NCBI GenBank assembly: GCA_013416435.1
Contig: JACCEN010000001.1
Span: 310,001-374,000 of the forward strand
Reading direction: 5' to 3'
From: Alcaligenaceae bacterium
Lineage (GTDB): Bacteria; Pseudomonadota; Gammaproteobacteria; Burkholderiales; Burkholderiaceae_B
Length of the DNA: 64,000 nucleotides
How positions within the stretch are numbered: position 1 is the first letter of the stretch; each line of letters starts with the position of its first letter. A program made the position numbers and the translations under genes. The notes under the pieces are model-generated. The model made no database searches. It saw only the letters and a program-made list of their open reading frames with translations, and had not been told where the DNA came from. Shown in pieces: positions 56,137 through 64,000 of this stretch.

Positions 56137-57387
56137 TTATGAATCGGAATCACGCAGGCTTGGGCCTTGGCCCGCGCCGCCGCCATCCCCACCGCGCAGC
56201 GCGTGGGCAGTGGTCGTGGCGGCTTGCGTCAGTTGTTGTCGGCGGTGCAGACGCTTAGCCCATGCCGGTTGGGCAGTGGAACCGGCTGTCTCGGCGGACG
56301 CTCCACCGGAGGCGCCTGCCCCGGCACTAGAAGCAGGGCTTGCCCCCGCCGCGCCTTTAAGGCCACCACTCGCCGCTGCACCTGTCTGAAAAGCAGACCG
56401 GATGCTGCCCGCGCTCGAACCGATGGATCGAGCCGCGCCGGAAGCCATGCGGGCGGCGCCCGGAACCATGCGCGCGCCTGCCGCCACAGCAGCCCCCACT
56501 CCCGTGGCGGCTGCACCGATGGCAACAGCAGTTCCAACCGCACCCACGGCGGCACCGGCCATGGAGCCGGCGCCCAACTGCGGTCCGCCGGAAACGAGTC
56601 CTGTAGCGATGCCCGGCCCGAAGATCCCCAGCGCCAGCAAAGAGAGCGACGCCAGCATAATGACCAGCGCATAGTCGACAGACGGCTCATCGGGCTGTAT
56701 CTGGAACTCAGAAAACAAGCCGCTACCAATGCCGACGATCACAGCCAGCACCAACACTTTGACGCCGGAGGACACCACATTGCCCAGTACCTTCTCGGCA
56801 AGGAATGAGGTCTTGTTCCAGAGAGCAAAAGGCACCAGAACAAAGCCGGCAAGCGTAGTCAGCTTGAACTCGATCAAGGTCACGAAAAGCTGAATCGCCA
56901 GCACGAAGAAACTCAGCACGACCACCATCCAGGCGAGGAACATCACCACGATGGGGTCGATATTGGTGAACACCTCGGGAAAGCCCGCCATGTCGCCGAT
57001 CTGTTCCAGAATGGGCGCGGCGGCATCAATACCAGTCTTCGCCAGCCGTCCGGGCTGCAAGAAGTTGCCCATCGTGATTGACGAGCCTGACGCGATCAGG
57101 CCCAGCCCAGCGAAAGAGCGGAACAGGATGCCAGCCAACACGTTGAAGTTGCCGATGATGTAGGCAAATGCCCCAACATAAAGCACCTTGCGCAGCAGCT
57201 TGGCGATCACATCGTCGCCCTGACCACTGGCATGATTCATCGCCCAGAACAGGCCGGCCAGTGTCATGTCGATCACGATGAGCGTAGCGGTCAGAAACGC
57301 CACATCACCTTGCAGCAACCCGAACCCCGAGTCGATGTACTGCGCAAAGGTAGCGAGAAAACGGTCGATCACCGCCACGTCATTCAT
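56137..57387 (-). CDS. trbL: Conjugal transfer protein TrbL (VirB6-like)
   Basis: 416 residues. Several membrane helices in the first 270 residues (IDMTLAGLFWAMNHASGQGDDVIAKLLRKVLYVGAFAYIIGNFNVLAGILF) and a low-complexity Ala/Gly/Ser C-terminal tail, as usual for TrbL. Inner-membrane part of the channel. Confidence 0.94.
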   Translation of the reverse strand: MNDVAVIDRFLATFAQYIDSGFGLLQGDVAFLTATLIVIDMTLAGLFWAMNHASGQGDDVIAKLLRKVLYVGAFAYIIGNFNVLAGILFRSFAGLGLIASGSSITMGNFLQPGRLAKTGIDAAAPILEQIGDMAGFPEVFTNIDPIVVMFLAWMVVVLSFFVLAIQLFVTLIEFKLTTLAGFVLVPFALWNKTSFLAEKVLGNVVSSGVKVLVLAVIVGIGSGLFSEFQIQPDEPSVDYALVIMLASLSLLALGIFGPGIATGLVSGGPQLGAGSMAGAAVGAVGTAVAIGAAATGVGAAVAAGARMVPGAARMASGAARSIGSSAGSIRSAFQTGAAASGGLKGAAGASPASSAGAGASGGASAETAGSTAQPAWAKRLHRRQQLTQAATTTAHALRGGDGGGAGQGPSLRDSDS

Positions 57388-57403
57388 GGCTCAAGCGCTC
57401 CGA

Positions 57404-58144
57404 TCAGTTGCCGTAGAAATTCACGGCTTGCGGCGTATACGGCGTGCCGCTACCCTGAAAGCGCTGGCGCACTTCACGGGCGCGCTCGGTGGCCGCTGCC
57501 TGGCGTGCCAGCTCCAATGAAGCGGCGCGGTCCTGGGTGATCTGAAGCTGTTGCGCCTGGATGCCCTGCTTGGCCTGCAAGGCCAGAAGCTGGTTGGTCG
57601 CTTGCATAGCCTGCAACGCGCCTTGCGCCGACTGGCTTTGATTCACCAGATCGGCCAGCGTACTTTCATCATCGCGCAGGTTCTGCGAGGCTTGTGCCTG
57701 CACCCGCATCGCGGTATGCAGGCCATCCAACGTATTCTTCCAGCGTTCACGGGCATCCTGAGCCATGCTGTCGCCGCTCACGGTGGCGGCATACTGGTCG
57801 GGATACAGGCGCGCAAACTCCTGATCCATGTTCGCCACCTCGTAACTGAGCCCTTGCGCCTCACCGATCAGGCGTTCGGTCGCGGCCAGCGTGGTGCGCA
57901 GACGGTTGACGACATTAAAATCCAGGCTCGCCAGATTGCGGGCCTGATTCATCAACATCTGGGCCTCGTTCTGAAGCTGGTTGATCTGGTTGTTGATCTG
58001 CTGCAGTGTACGAACGGCGGTCAGCGTGTTCTGCGTATAGTTGGATGGGTCAAAGACCGTTTTCCAGGCCCAAGCGGGCGAAGCGGTGAGTAATGACGCC
58101 GAAAGAACGGCAGCAAGCGATACAGATAGCATGCGAGTTTTCAT
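57404..58144 (-). CDS. trbJ: Conjugal transfer protein TrbJ (VirB5-like)
   Basis: 246 residues from the ATG at 58144, which gives a signal peptide (MKTRMLSVSLAAVLSASLLTASPAWAW) and overlaps the trbE stop by four bases. The mature protein is a long helical minor-pilin type (NYTQNTLTAVRTLQQINNQINQLQNEAQMLMNQARNL). It ends with VNFYGN. Confidence 0.93.
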   Translation of the reverse strand: MKTRMLSVSLAAVLSASLLTASPAWAWKTVFDPSNYTQNTLTAVRTLQQINNQINQLQNEAQMLMNQARNLASLDFNVVNRLRTTLAATERLIGEAQGLSYEVANMDQEFARLYPDQYAATVSGDSMAQDARERWKNTLDGLHTAMRVQAQASQNLRDDESTLADLVNQSQSAQGALQAMQATNQLLALQAKQGIQAQQLQITQDRAASLELARQAAATERAREVRQRFQGSGTPYTPQAVNFYGN

Positions 58145-60600
58145 GGCAGATTCTCCTGTAGGTGGGAAGGAACGGCAGTGACTGAAGGTGCGAAGCCGGG
58201 AAACTCGGGCAGCAGGTCGGCGGCCCAATCCAGGCCGCGATGGCGCAACCAGGCATCCGCAAAGCCGGGGACGCCGGCACCCAACAGGATGCGGTCGATG
58301 TCGCGCTGATCTTGCGGGGTGGAGGCGCCCGCAAAAGCCAGCGTGGCCGGTCCGAGATCAAGATCGAACAGACGGTTGCCCAGACGCGACTGATAGTAGT
58401 AATCGCGCTTGGGTTGAGCTGTTGTGACAATCTCGATCTGTCGGCTGTTCAGGCCGAAGCCTTCATAGATTGTTCGAATCTGCGGCTCGGTCGCCTGCGG
58501 GTTGGGCAGGAAAATGCGGCTCGCGCAGCTTTCGATAATCGCGGGCGCAATGCTCGAATCCTTGATGTCGGCCAGTGACTGCGTGGCAAAGATCACCGAG
58601 ACATTTTTCTTACGCAGGGTCTTCAACCACTGACGGATGCGGGCGGCGAATGACGGTTCATCCAGGAACAACCACGCCTCATCCAGAATCAGGAGCGTGG
58701 GCGCACCATCAAAGCGTTCATCGAAGCGGGCGAACAGATAGCGCAGCACCGCCTGCACGGCGGCGGGGCTGTGCATCAGCTCTTCCATCTCGAAGCCCTG
58801 CACGTCAGCCATGCCCAGCCGATCATGGTCGGCGTCCAGCAACTTGCCGTGCGCACCGCCCAGCACATAGGGCGCAAGCGCCTGGCGCAGCGTGTTCGAT
58901 TGCAGCAGTACGGAAAAGCCCGTCAACGTTCGCTGCTCCACCGGCGCACCCGCCAGGCTCCCCAGCGCCGACCAGATGGCAGCCTTGTCATCGGGACTGA
59001 CGGCCATGCCTTCGTGCAACAAACGCCCTTCGATCCATTCAGCCGCCCAGGTGCGATAACCTTCGTGGTCGATGCGCGCCAACGGCTGAAAGGCGATCTC
59101 GCCATCATTGCCAAGGTCATAGTGCTCGCCCGCCAGACCCAAAATGGTGGCGCGCATCGAGCGGCCCATGTCAAAAGCGAAGATGCGTGAACCGGGATAC
59201 CGGCGAAATTGCTTGGCCAGGACGGCCAGCAATACCGACTTGCCCATGCCAGTCGGCCCGGCAACCAGGGTATGGCCCACATCGCCAATATGCGTCACCA
59301 GCCGGAATGGCGTCGCGCCTTCGGTGCGCGTGACAATGAGCGGCGGCCCATCCAGATGCTCGTTCTTCTGTGGCCCGGCCCACACCGCCGACACTGGCAT
59401 CATATGGGCCAGATTCAATGTAGACACAATGGGTTGCCGCACGTTGGCGTAGGCATTGCCTGGAATGGACGACAACCAGGCATCCACGGCGTTCAGCGTC
59501 TCAGGAATGGTCACAAAGCCCCGGCCCTGAATGACTCGCTCAATCATGCGCAGCTTTTCATCTGCCACGGCGGGGTCTGTGTCCAGCACCGTCACGGTGG
59601 TGGTGACATACCCAAAGGCGACTTGGTCGCTGCCCAACTCCTGCAGAGCGGCATCCGCATCGGCGGCCTTGTTGCTGGCATCGGTATCGACCAGCGGTGA
59701 CTCCTGCTGGAAAATCGTTTCCCGGAGCAGCGCCACAACATTCTTGCGCTTAGCGAACCATTGACGGCGCAGGCGGCGCAGTTCCTTTTCCGCCTCGGCT
59801 TTGTCCATGCAGATAAAGCGCGTACTCCAGCGATAGGCAAAGCCAAGCCGGTTCAGGTCATCCAGAATGCCCGGCCAGGTGGAAGTCGGGAAGCCTCGCA
59901 CCGATACCACCCGCAGATGCGCATCGCCCAGCGTCGGCGCCAGCCCACCCACCAACGCGGAGTCAGTCAGTAGTGCATCAAGGTGAAACGGAACTTCCGG
60001 TACAGCAATGCTGTAACGCCGAGTCGAAATGGTGGAATGCAGGTAGGTCAGCGTCTGGTTGTCATCCAGCCAGGAGATTTCCGGCATCACGCCATCGAGC
60101 AGATCGAAGACGCGATCCGTTTCCGCTACGAAGGCAGCCAGCCGTTCGCGCCAGTCCACCCCTTCGGCGGGACGATTCTCATAGAGCATTCCCGCAGCGC
60201 GGGCGCGGGATTCCTCGGGCGGGAGAAACACGAGTGTCAGGTGATAGGCACTCTCGAAGTGATGCCCGGCCTCTTCGAAGGCGGCACGGCGCTCCTGATC
60301 GACCAGCCAGGACAGGCTTTCAGGAAAGTCAGAATGGGGATAGTCTGCCGCCGGGCGGCGCTCGGCCTCGATGAAAAGCGCCCAGCCCGACCCCAAACGG
60401 CGCAGCGCATTGTTCAGGCGCGCCGCTGTGGCAATCAGTTCACCTTGTGTAGCGCTATCCAGATCCGGCCCGCGAAAGCGTGCCGTGCGCTGAAACGATC
60501 CATCCTTGTTCAGCACCACACCGGGCGCGATCAATCCGGCCCAGGGCAGCCAGTCGGCCAACAATGCGGGACGCTGGCGATATTCGGCAAGGTTCAGCAT
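58141..60600 (-). CDS. trbE: Conjugal transfer ATPase TrbE (VirB4-like)
   Basis: 819 residues. Walker A GHTLVAGPTGMGKSVLLAVLAKQF, Walker B TLLILDEAWLFLDEPSF, and FATQSLADIKDSSIAPAIIESCASRIFLPNPQA. N-terminal LADWLPWAGLIAPGVVLNKDGSFQRTARFRGPDLDS is the VirB4 start. Powers pilus assembly and DNA transfer. Confidence 0.97.
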   Translation of the reverse strand: MLNLAEYRQRPALLADWLPWAGLIAPGVVLNKDGSFQRTARFRGPDLDSATQGELIATAARLNNALRRLGSGWALFIEAERRPAADYPHSDFPESLSWLVDQERRAAFEEAGHHFESAYHLTLVFLPPEESRARAAGMLYENRPAEGVDWRERLAAFVAETDRVFDLLDGVMPEISWLDDNQTLTYLHSTISTRRYSIAVPEVPFHLDALLTDSALVGGLAPTLGDAHLRVVSVRGFPTSTWPGILDDLNRLGFAYRWSTRFICMDKAEAEKELRRLRRQWFAKRKNVVALLRETIFQQESPLVDTDASNKAADADAALQELGSDQVAFGYVTTTVTVLDTDPAVADEKLRMIERVIQGRGFVTIPETLNAVDAWLSSIPGNAYANVRQPIVSTLNLAHMMPVSAVWAGPQKNEHLDGPPLIVTRTEGATPFRLVTHIGDVGHTLVAGPTGMGKSVLLAVLAKQFRRYPGSRIFAFDMGRSMRATILGLAGEHYDLGNDGEIAFQPLARIDHEGYRTWAAEWIEGRLLHEGMAVSPDDKAAIWSALGSLAGAPVEQRTLTGFSVLLQSNTLRQALAPYVLGGAHGKLLDADHDRLGMADVQGFEMEELMHSPAAVQAVLRYLFARFDERFDGAPTLLILDEAWLFLDEPSFAARIRQWLKTLRKKNVSVIFATQSLADIKDSSIAPAIIESCASRIFLPNPQATEPQIRTIYEGFGLNSRQIEIVTTAQPKRDYYYQSRLGNRLFDLDLGPATLAFAGASTPQDQRDIDRILLGAGVPGFADAWLRHRGLDWAADLLPEFPGFAPSVTAVPSHLQENLP

Positions 60601-60612
60601 GGCATCATCTCC

Positions 60613-60897
60613 TCACACGTCCAACAGCGTTTTATGTTTGATGTGACGGGCAAAAACCTGCATGAACTGCGGGTCAACACGCGCGCCCCATACCGCCAGA
60701 GAATGCCCAACGATCCACAACACCACACCTGGAATCCATAGTTGCAGGCCCAGCCCCACGGCAGCGGCTAGCGTGCCGTTGGCAATCGCCACGGTACGCG
60801 GCGCGCCGCCCATCAAAATCGGTTCAGTCAGCGAACGATGCAGCGGCACCTCAAACCCAGCGGCGAAGCTGGGAGCGCCTTCGATGTCAGTATTCAT
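60613..60897 (-). CDS. trbD: Conjugal transfer protein TrbD (VirB3-like)
   Basis: 94 residues: FEVPLHRSLTEPILMGGAPRTVAIANGTLAAAVGLGLQLWIPGVVLWIVGHSLAVWGARVDPQFMQVFARHI. Short inner-membrane protein with a long hydrophobic segment; it works with TrbE. Overlaps trbC by four bases. Confidence 0.94.
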   Translation of the reverse strand: MNTDIEGAPSFAAGFEVPLHRSLTEPILMGGAPRTVAIANGTLAAAVGLGLQLWIPGVVLWIVGHSLAVWGARVDPQFMQVFARHIKHKTLLDV

Positions 60898-61271
60898 ACG
60901 ACGGCCCCGCCGGAGAATGAAAAGAACGACAAAAAGAACGACGATGCGGCAAACGCGATGGACAGGCCGAAGACGATTTGAATCAGCTTGCGAAAGCCGC
61001 CGCTGGTGTCACCAAAGGCGAGTGCCAGACCCGTGGCGATAATGATGATGACGGCCACGATGCGCGCCACCGGCCCCTGTATGGACTCCAGAATGGATTG
61101 CAGTGGCCCCTCCCAGGGCATGGAGGAACCGGCGGCCTGCGCGGCACCGGCCGCCAACATCAGCAGTGCAGCCAGCAGCAGCCCTTGCACCACAGGGTGG
61201 GCAAGGCGATGCCGCCATGTCACAGTAACAAGGGGAACAACGCATATACGGAAGGCATTAACAGATGTCAT
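60894..61271 (-). CDS. trbC: Conjugal transfer pilin TrbC (VirB2-like)
   Basis: 125 residues. Signal-type first helix (VVQGLLLAALLMLAAGAAQA), then the pilin core with two hydrophobic segments (VARIVAVIIIIATGLALAFGD and LIQIVFGLSIAFAASSFFLSFF). Main pilus subunit. Confidence 0.93.
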   Translation of the reverse strand: MTSVNAFRICVVPLVTVTWRHRLAHPVVQGLLLAALLMLAAGAAQAAGSSMPWEGPLQSILESIQGPVARIVAVIIIIATGLALAFGDTSGGFRKLIQIVFGLSIAFAASSFFLSFFSFSGGAVV

Positions 61272-62296
61272 AACGAGTCTCCAGGCAGATCAGAGGAAGG
61301 AAAAGAAGCAGGCGATGGCTCGGACAATGGCGTTTCCAGCGCATCAACCAGTTGGTAGCCGGTGCCGTCAAAGCCCGCCACGCGGGCAATACTTTCGATA
61401 CGGCGCTTGCGTCCGCGACCGGCGATGTAGATGACGACGTTGACCGCCTCGGCGATCAAGGCGCGCGGCGGGTTCACCGCCACTTCCAGAATCAGTTGTT
61501 CCAGGCGCAACAAGGCCCCTACGGCAGAGCCCGCGTGGATGGTGGCAATACCGCCAGGGTGGCCCGTACCCCAGACCTTGATGAGATCCAGCGCTTCACC
61601 GCCACGCACTTCACCGACCACCACACGGTCGGGCCGCAGCCGCATCGTGGCGCGCACGAGTTCCTGCATCGTGACCACACCCATGCGGGTGCGCAGCGGC
61701 ACATGATCGTTCGCCGCGCATTGCAACTCCACCGTGTCTTCCAGTACCAGCACGCGGTCGCCCGTGGCGGCGATTTCGGCCAACAAGGCATTGGCAAGTG
61801 TGGTCTTGCCGGTACTGGTACCGCCCGCAATCAGGATGTTCTGCCGCCCACGGACGGCTTTCACCAGAAAGTCGGCTTGCGCCGTGCTCATCATGCCGTC
61901 GGCGATGTAACGGTCCAGCGGAATCACACCCACAGCACGCTTGCGCAGCGCGAAGGCCGGACCGGGCGCTGCAGGGGGCAAGATGCCCTCGAAGCGTTCG
62001 CCGGTTTCGGGCAGTTCGGCGGTCAGAAGCGGCTGGCCGCGATGCACTTCCGCGCCGACATGGGCGGCGATCAGGCGGATAATGCGCTCGCCATCCGCTT
62101 CAGACAGTTCCAGGCCCAGCGGTGCCCGACCGGTGGAGAGACGATCCACCCAGAGCGAGCGGTCGGGGTTGAGCATGATTTCTACTACGTCGGGATCTTC
62201 CAGCGCTTCGGCGATCACCGGCCCCATCGCGGTGCGCAGCATCTGAATGCGGCGATCCAGCGCGACGGCAATTGAGGATTTGGGAACTGCACTCAT
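61268..62296 (-). CDS. trbB: Conjugal transfer ATPase TrbB (VirB11-like)
   Basis: 342 residues. Walker A ILIAGGTSTGKTTLANALLAEI, Asp-box VLVLEDTVELQC, Walker B-like LRPDRVVVGEVRGGEALDLIKVWGTGHPGGIATIHAGSA. A hexameric ATPase of the secretion channel. Confidence 0.97.
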   Translation of the reverse strand: MSAVPKSSIAVALDRRIQMLRTAMGPVIAEALEDPDVVEIMLNPDRSLWVDRLSTGRAPLGLELSEADGERIIRLIAAHVGAEVHRGQPLLTAELPETGERFEGILPPAAPGPAFALRKRAVGVIPLDRYIADGMMSTAQADFLVKAVRGRQNILIAGGTSTGKTTLANALLAEIAATGDRVLVLEDTVELQCAANDHVPLRTRMGVVTMQELVRATMRLRPDRVVVGEVRGGEALDLIKVWGTGHPGGIATIHAGSAVGALLRLEQLILEVAVNPPRALIAEAVNVVIYIAGRGRKRRIESIARVAGFDGTGYQLVDALETPLSEPSPASFPSSDLPGDSL

Positions 62297-62757
62297 GAGA
62301 CACCCTCCTGCCGCTCGAACGCGGGCGCTGTGTCATCCAGGCGCACCGGCTCGGGATGCAGTTCCTCCACCACGTCGCGCACCAGGCTGCGACCGCGTAG
62401 CAGGTGGCGGCCCAGCTGTTCGACAAATTGCTCAAAACGCGCCTTACCTTGAGCACGGGCGGCATCCTGATGGGCTTCGGGAACCGGCGTGCTGACGGTC
62501 AAGTAGTAACGCACGAACAGCGCCAGTGTTTCGATCTGGATGTTTTGGTCACGCTCCAGCCGCTCAAACTGGCGAGATAACCGATCCAGCCGCTTGGCCA
62601 TCGCCGCTTCGCGTTGGTCGCCGGCATCGGGCGAAAGCCAGGACGCCAGCGCCGCCGCCACGATGGATGACTTGGATACGCCTTTCTTGGCGGCCAGTTC
62701 ATCCAGGCGCTTCGCGTGTTCGGGATGAATGAAAAGATTCAAGCGATATCGGCTCAT
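62293..62757 (-). CDS. CopG/ribbon-helix-helix protein of the trb operon
   Basis: 154 residues. The N-terminal ribbon-helix-helix (MSRYRLNLFIHPEHAKRLDELAAKKGVSKSSIVAAALASWLS) is followed by a helical segment with charged heptads. It lies between traG and trbB, overlapping both by four bases, a position that CopG-like proteins hold in Tn4371-type conjugation modules. It may regulate the operon. Confidence 0.88.
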   Translation of the reverse strand: MSRYRLNLFIHPEHAKRLDELAAKKGVSKSSIVAAALASWLSPDAGDQREAAMAKRLDRLSRQFERLERDQNIQIETLALFVRYYLTVSTPVPEAHQDAARAQGKARFEQFVEQLGRHLLRGRSLVRDVVEELHPEPVRLDDTAPAFERQEGVS

Positions 62758-64000
62758 AACTGGATTCCGTCATCAGGGTCGAGGGAGGCCAGACGCGCCA
62801 CGCGCTGCATGGCCGGGTCTAGCTGGCTGGGCAGCATGGGCGGCAGGTCATCGTCATCCAGCAGCGACAAATCGCTGGCCGCATACTCGGGTTCGGGGCG
62901 GTAGGCGACGGTGTCGGCAAGTTCAGGCTGGCGACGCGGGCCGCCGTCATCGGCAGCGCCCGATACCTCATCGCTATCCATAGGGTCTGGCCTAACGGGG
63001 GCCGCTGGAATCGCCAACTCGCTCCAATCGTCAGGCCGCGCCGGTGGCGCATCGGCATAGCGCCCGGTTTCGAGCGCAGGCGGCGGCAACACACGCCGCG
63101 AGAAATTGGCATCGGCGTAATAGCGCAGTTTCTTCGCCTTGATCGGCGCCACGCTGGACACCATCACCACGGCTTCATCCGGTGGAAGCTGCATCACTTC
63201 GCCGGGGGTCAGCAGTGGCCGCGCCGTTTCCTGGCGCGACACCATGAGGTGTCCCAGCCAGGGCGCAAGGCGATGGCCGGCATAGTTGCGCTGGGCGCGC
63301 AGCTCGGTAGCGGTTCCAAGGGTTTCGGAAATACGCTTGGCCGTACGTTCGTCATTGGTGGCGAAGGTCACACGGACATGGCAGTTATCCAGAATCGAAT
63401 GGTTCTGTCCGTAGGCTTTGTCGATCTGATTGAGCGACTGCGAGATCAGAAAGCTACGAATGCCGTAGCCCGCCATGAAGGCCAACGCCGTCTCGAAGAA
63501 GTCCAGACGGCCCAGCGCGGGGAACTCATCAAGCATCAGCAGCAGCTTGTGGCGACGCTCAATGCCATCGGAACCGTCGAGCGATTCCGTCAGCCGACGC
63601 CCGATCTGATTGAGAATCAAGCGGATCAGCGGTTTGGTTCGTGAAATATCCGAGGGCGGCACCACCAGATACAGCGATACCGGATGCTCAGACGCAATCA
63701 GGTCGGCGATACGCCAGTCGCAGCGCGAGGTGACTTCGGCCACCGTCGGGTCGCGGTATAGGCCGAGGAACGACATGGCTGTGGACAACACGCCGGAGCG
63801 TTCATTGTCCGACTTGTTCAGCACTTCGCGCGCAGCGGACGCCACCACGGGATGCGGCCTGCCTTCTTCCCCATCCGCACCAAGGTGGGCGGTCGTCATC
63901 ATGCGATGCAACGTCAATTCGAATGGGCAGGCGGGGTCGGACAGAAAATTCGCCACGCCGCGCAAGGTCTTGTCCTCGCCCGCATAAAGCACATGCAGGA
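62754..64000 (-). CDS. traG: Type IV coupling protein TraG (VirD4-like), C-terminal part
   Basis: 415 residues are visible; the frame stays open through the right edge, so the N-terminal membrane helices and Walker A lie outside. Walker B is LLLMLDEFPALGRLDFFETALAFMAGYGIRSFLISQSLNQIDKAYGQNHSILDNCHVRVTFATNDERTAKRISETLG. TraG feeds relaxosome-bound DNA to the channel. The C-terminal 120 residues are acidic and variable. Confidence 0.95.
   Translation of the reverse strand, partial: LHVLYAGEDKTLRGVANFLSDPACPFELTLHRMMTTAHLGADGEEGRPHPVVASAAREVLNKSDNERSGVLSTAMSFLGLYRDPTVAEVTSRCDWRIADLIASEHPVSLYLVVPPSDISRTKPLIRLILNQIGRRLTESLDGSDGIERRHKLLLMLDEFPALGRLDFFETALAFMAGYGIRSFLISQSLNQIDKAYGQNHSILDNCHVRVTFATNDERTAKRISETLGTATELRAQRNYAGHRLAPWLGHLMVSRQETARPLLTPGEVMQLPPDEAVVMVSSVAPIKAKKLRYYADANFSRRVLPPPALETGRYADAPPARPDDWSELAIPAAPVRPDPMDSDEVSGAADDGGPRRQPELADTVAYRPEPEYAASDLSLLDDDDLPPMLPSQLDPAMQRVARLASLDPDDGIQL

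Overview
The window looks like a chromosomal segment of a high-GC betaproteobacterium of the Alcaligenaceae (Bordetella / Achromobacter / Pusillimonas type). This rests on family-level recognition of the atpIBEFHAGDC operon with hemE and priA close by, the hemA-prfA-prmC-grxD-ubiX run, the Bug-type solute receptor remnant and the general protein style. The genus cannot be fixed from the sequence alone.

Layout. 1-5.3 kb: a YceI-like protein cut by the window edge, a membrane diguanylate cyclase, a fused pair of 5'-truncated genes (Bug receptor and LysR regulator), tRNA-Arg(CCG) and a membrane-anchored dihaem cytochrome c. 5.3-18.4 kb: an IclR regulator divergent from an 11-gene, tightly packed operon. 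That operon encodes a COG0523/CobW GTPase, a cyclic-amide amidohydrolase, an isochorismatase-fold amidase, a complete Liv-type ABC importer (receptor, H, M, G, F), two MmgE/PrpD proteins and a flavin dehydrogenase. It reads as one import-and-degradation pathway for an unknown cyclic amide or ureide carboxylate. 18.5-21.3 kb: 3-hydroxyacyl-CoA dehydrogenase and a family III CoA-transferase. 21.3-28.5 kb: a small orphan gene behind a strong promoter set in inverted repeats, then rep, priA, hemE and a Fis-type regulator with a degenerate receiver domain. 28.8-36.3 kb: the ATP synthase operon. 36.4-45.6 kb: enoyl-CoA hydratase, an M61 peptidase, a flavin reductase-like protein, folB, ttcA, ubiX, grxD, prmC, prfA and hemA.

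At 45.8 kb a tRNA-Phe(GAA) is followed by a P4-type integrase and an AlpA-like regulator. From there to the right edge the DNA is a mobile island. It holds a truncated haem permease with an ATPase whose signature motif is altered, a copper-delivery cluster (SCO, two PCuAC proteins, DUF2946-like proteins, a cytochrome c), and a conjugation module (DUF2274, trbI-G-F-L-J-E-D-C-B, a CopG-like protein and traG, the last cut by the window edge).

The most striking non-genic signal is a family of about 18 nested 30-bp palindromes in eight places in the first 41.5 kb. They sit only at the 3' ends of genes, mostly between convergent genes. The arms show compensating changes, and in three genes the repeat has supplied the C-terminal codons. 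I see none in the 18-kb island.
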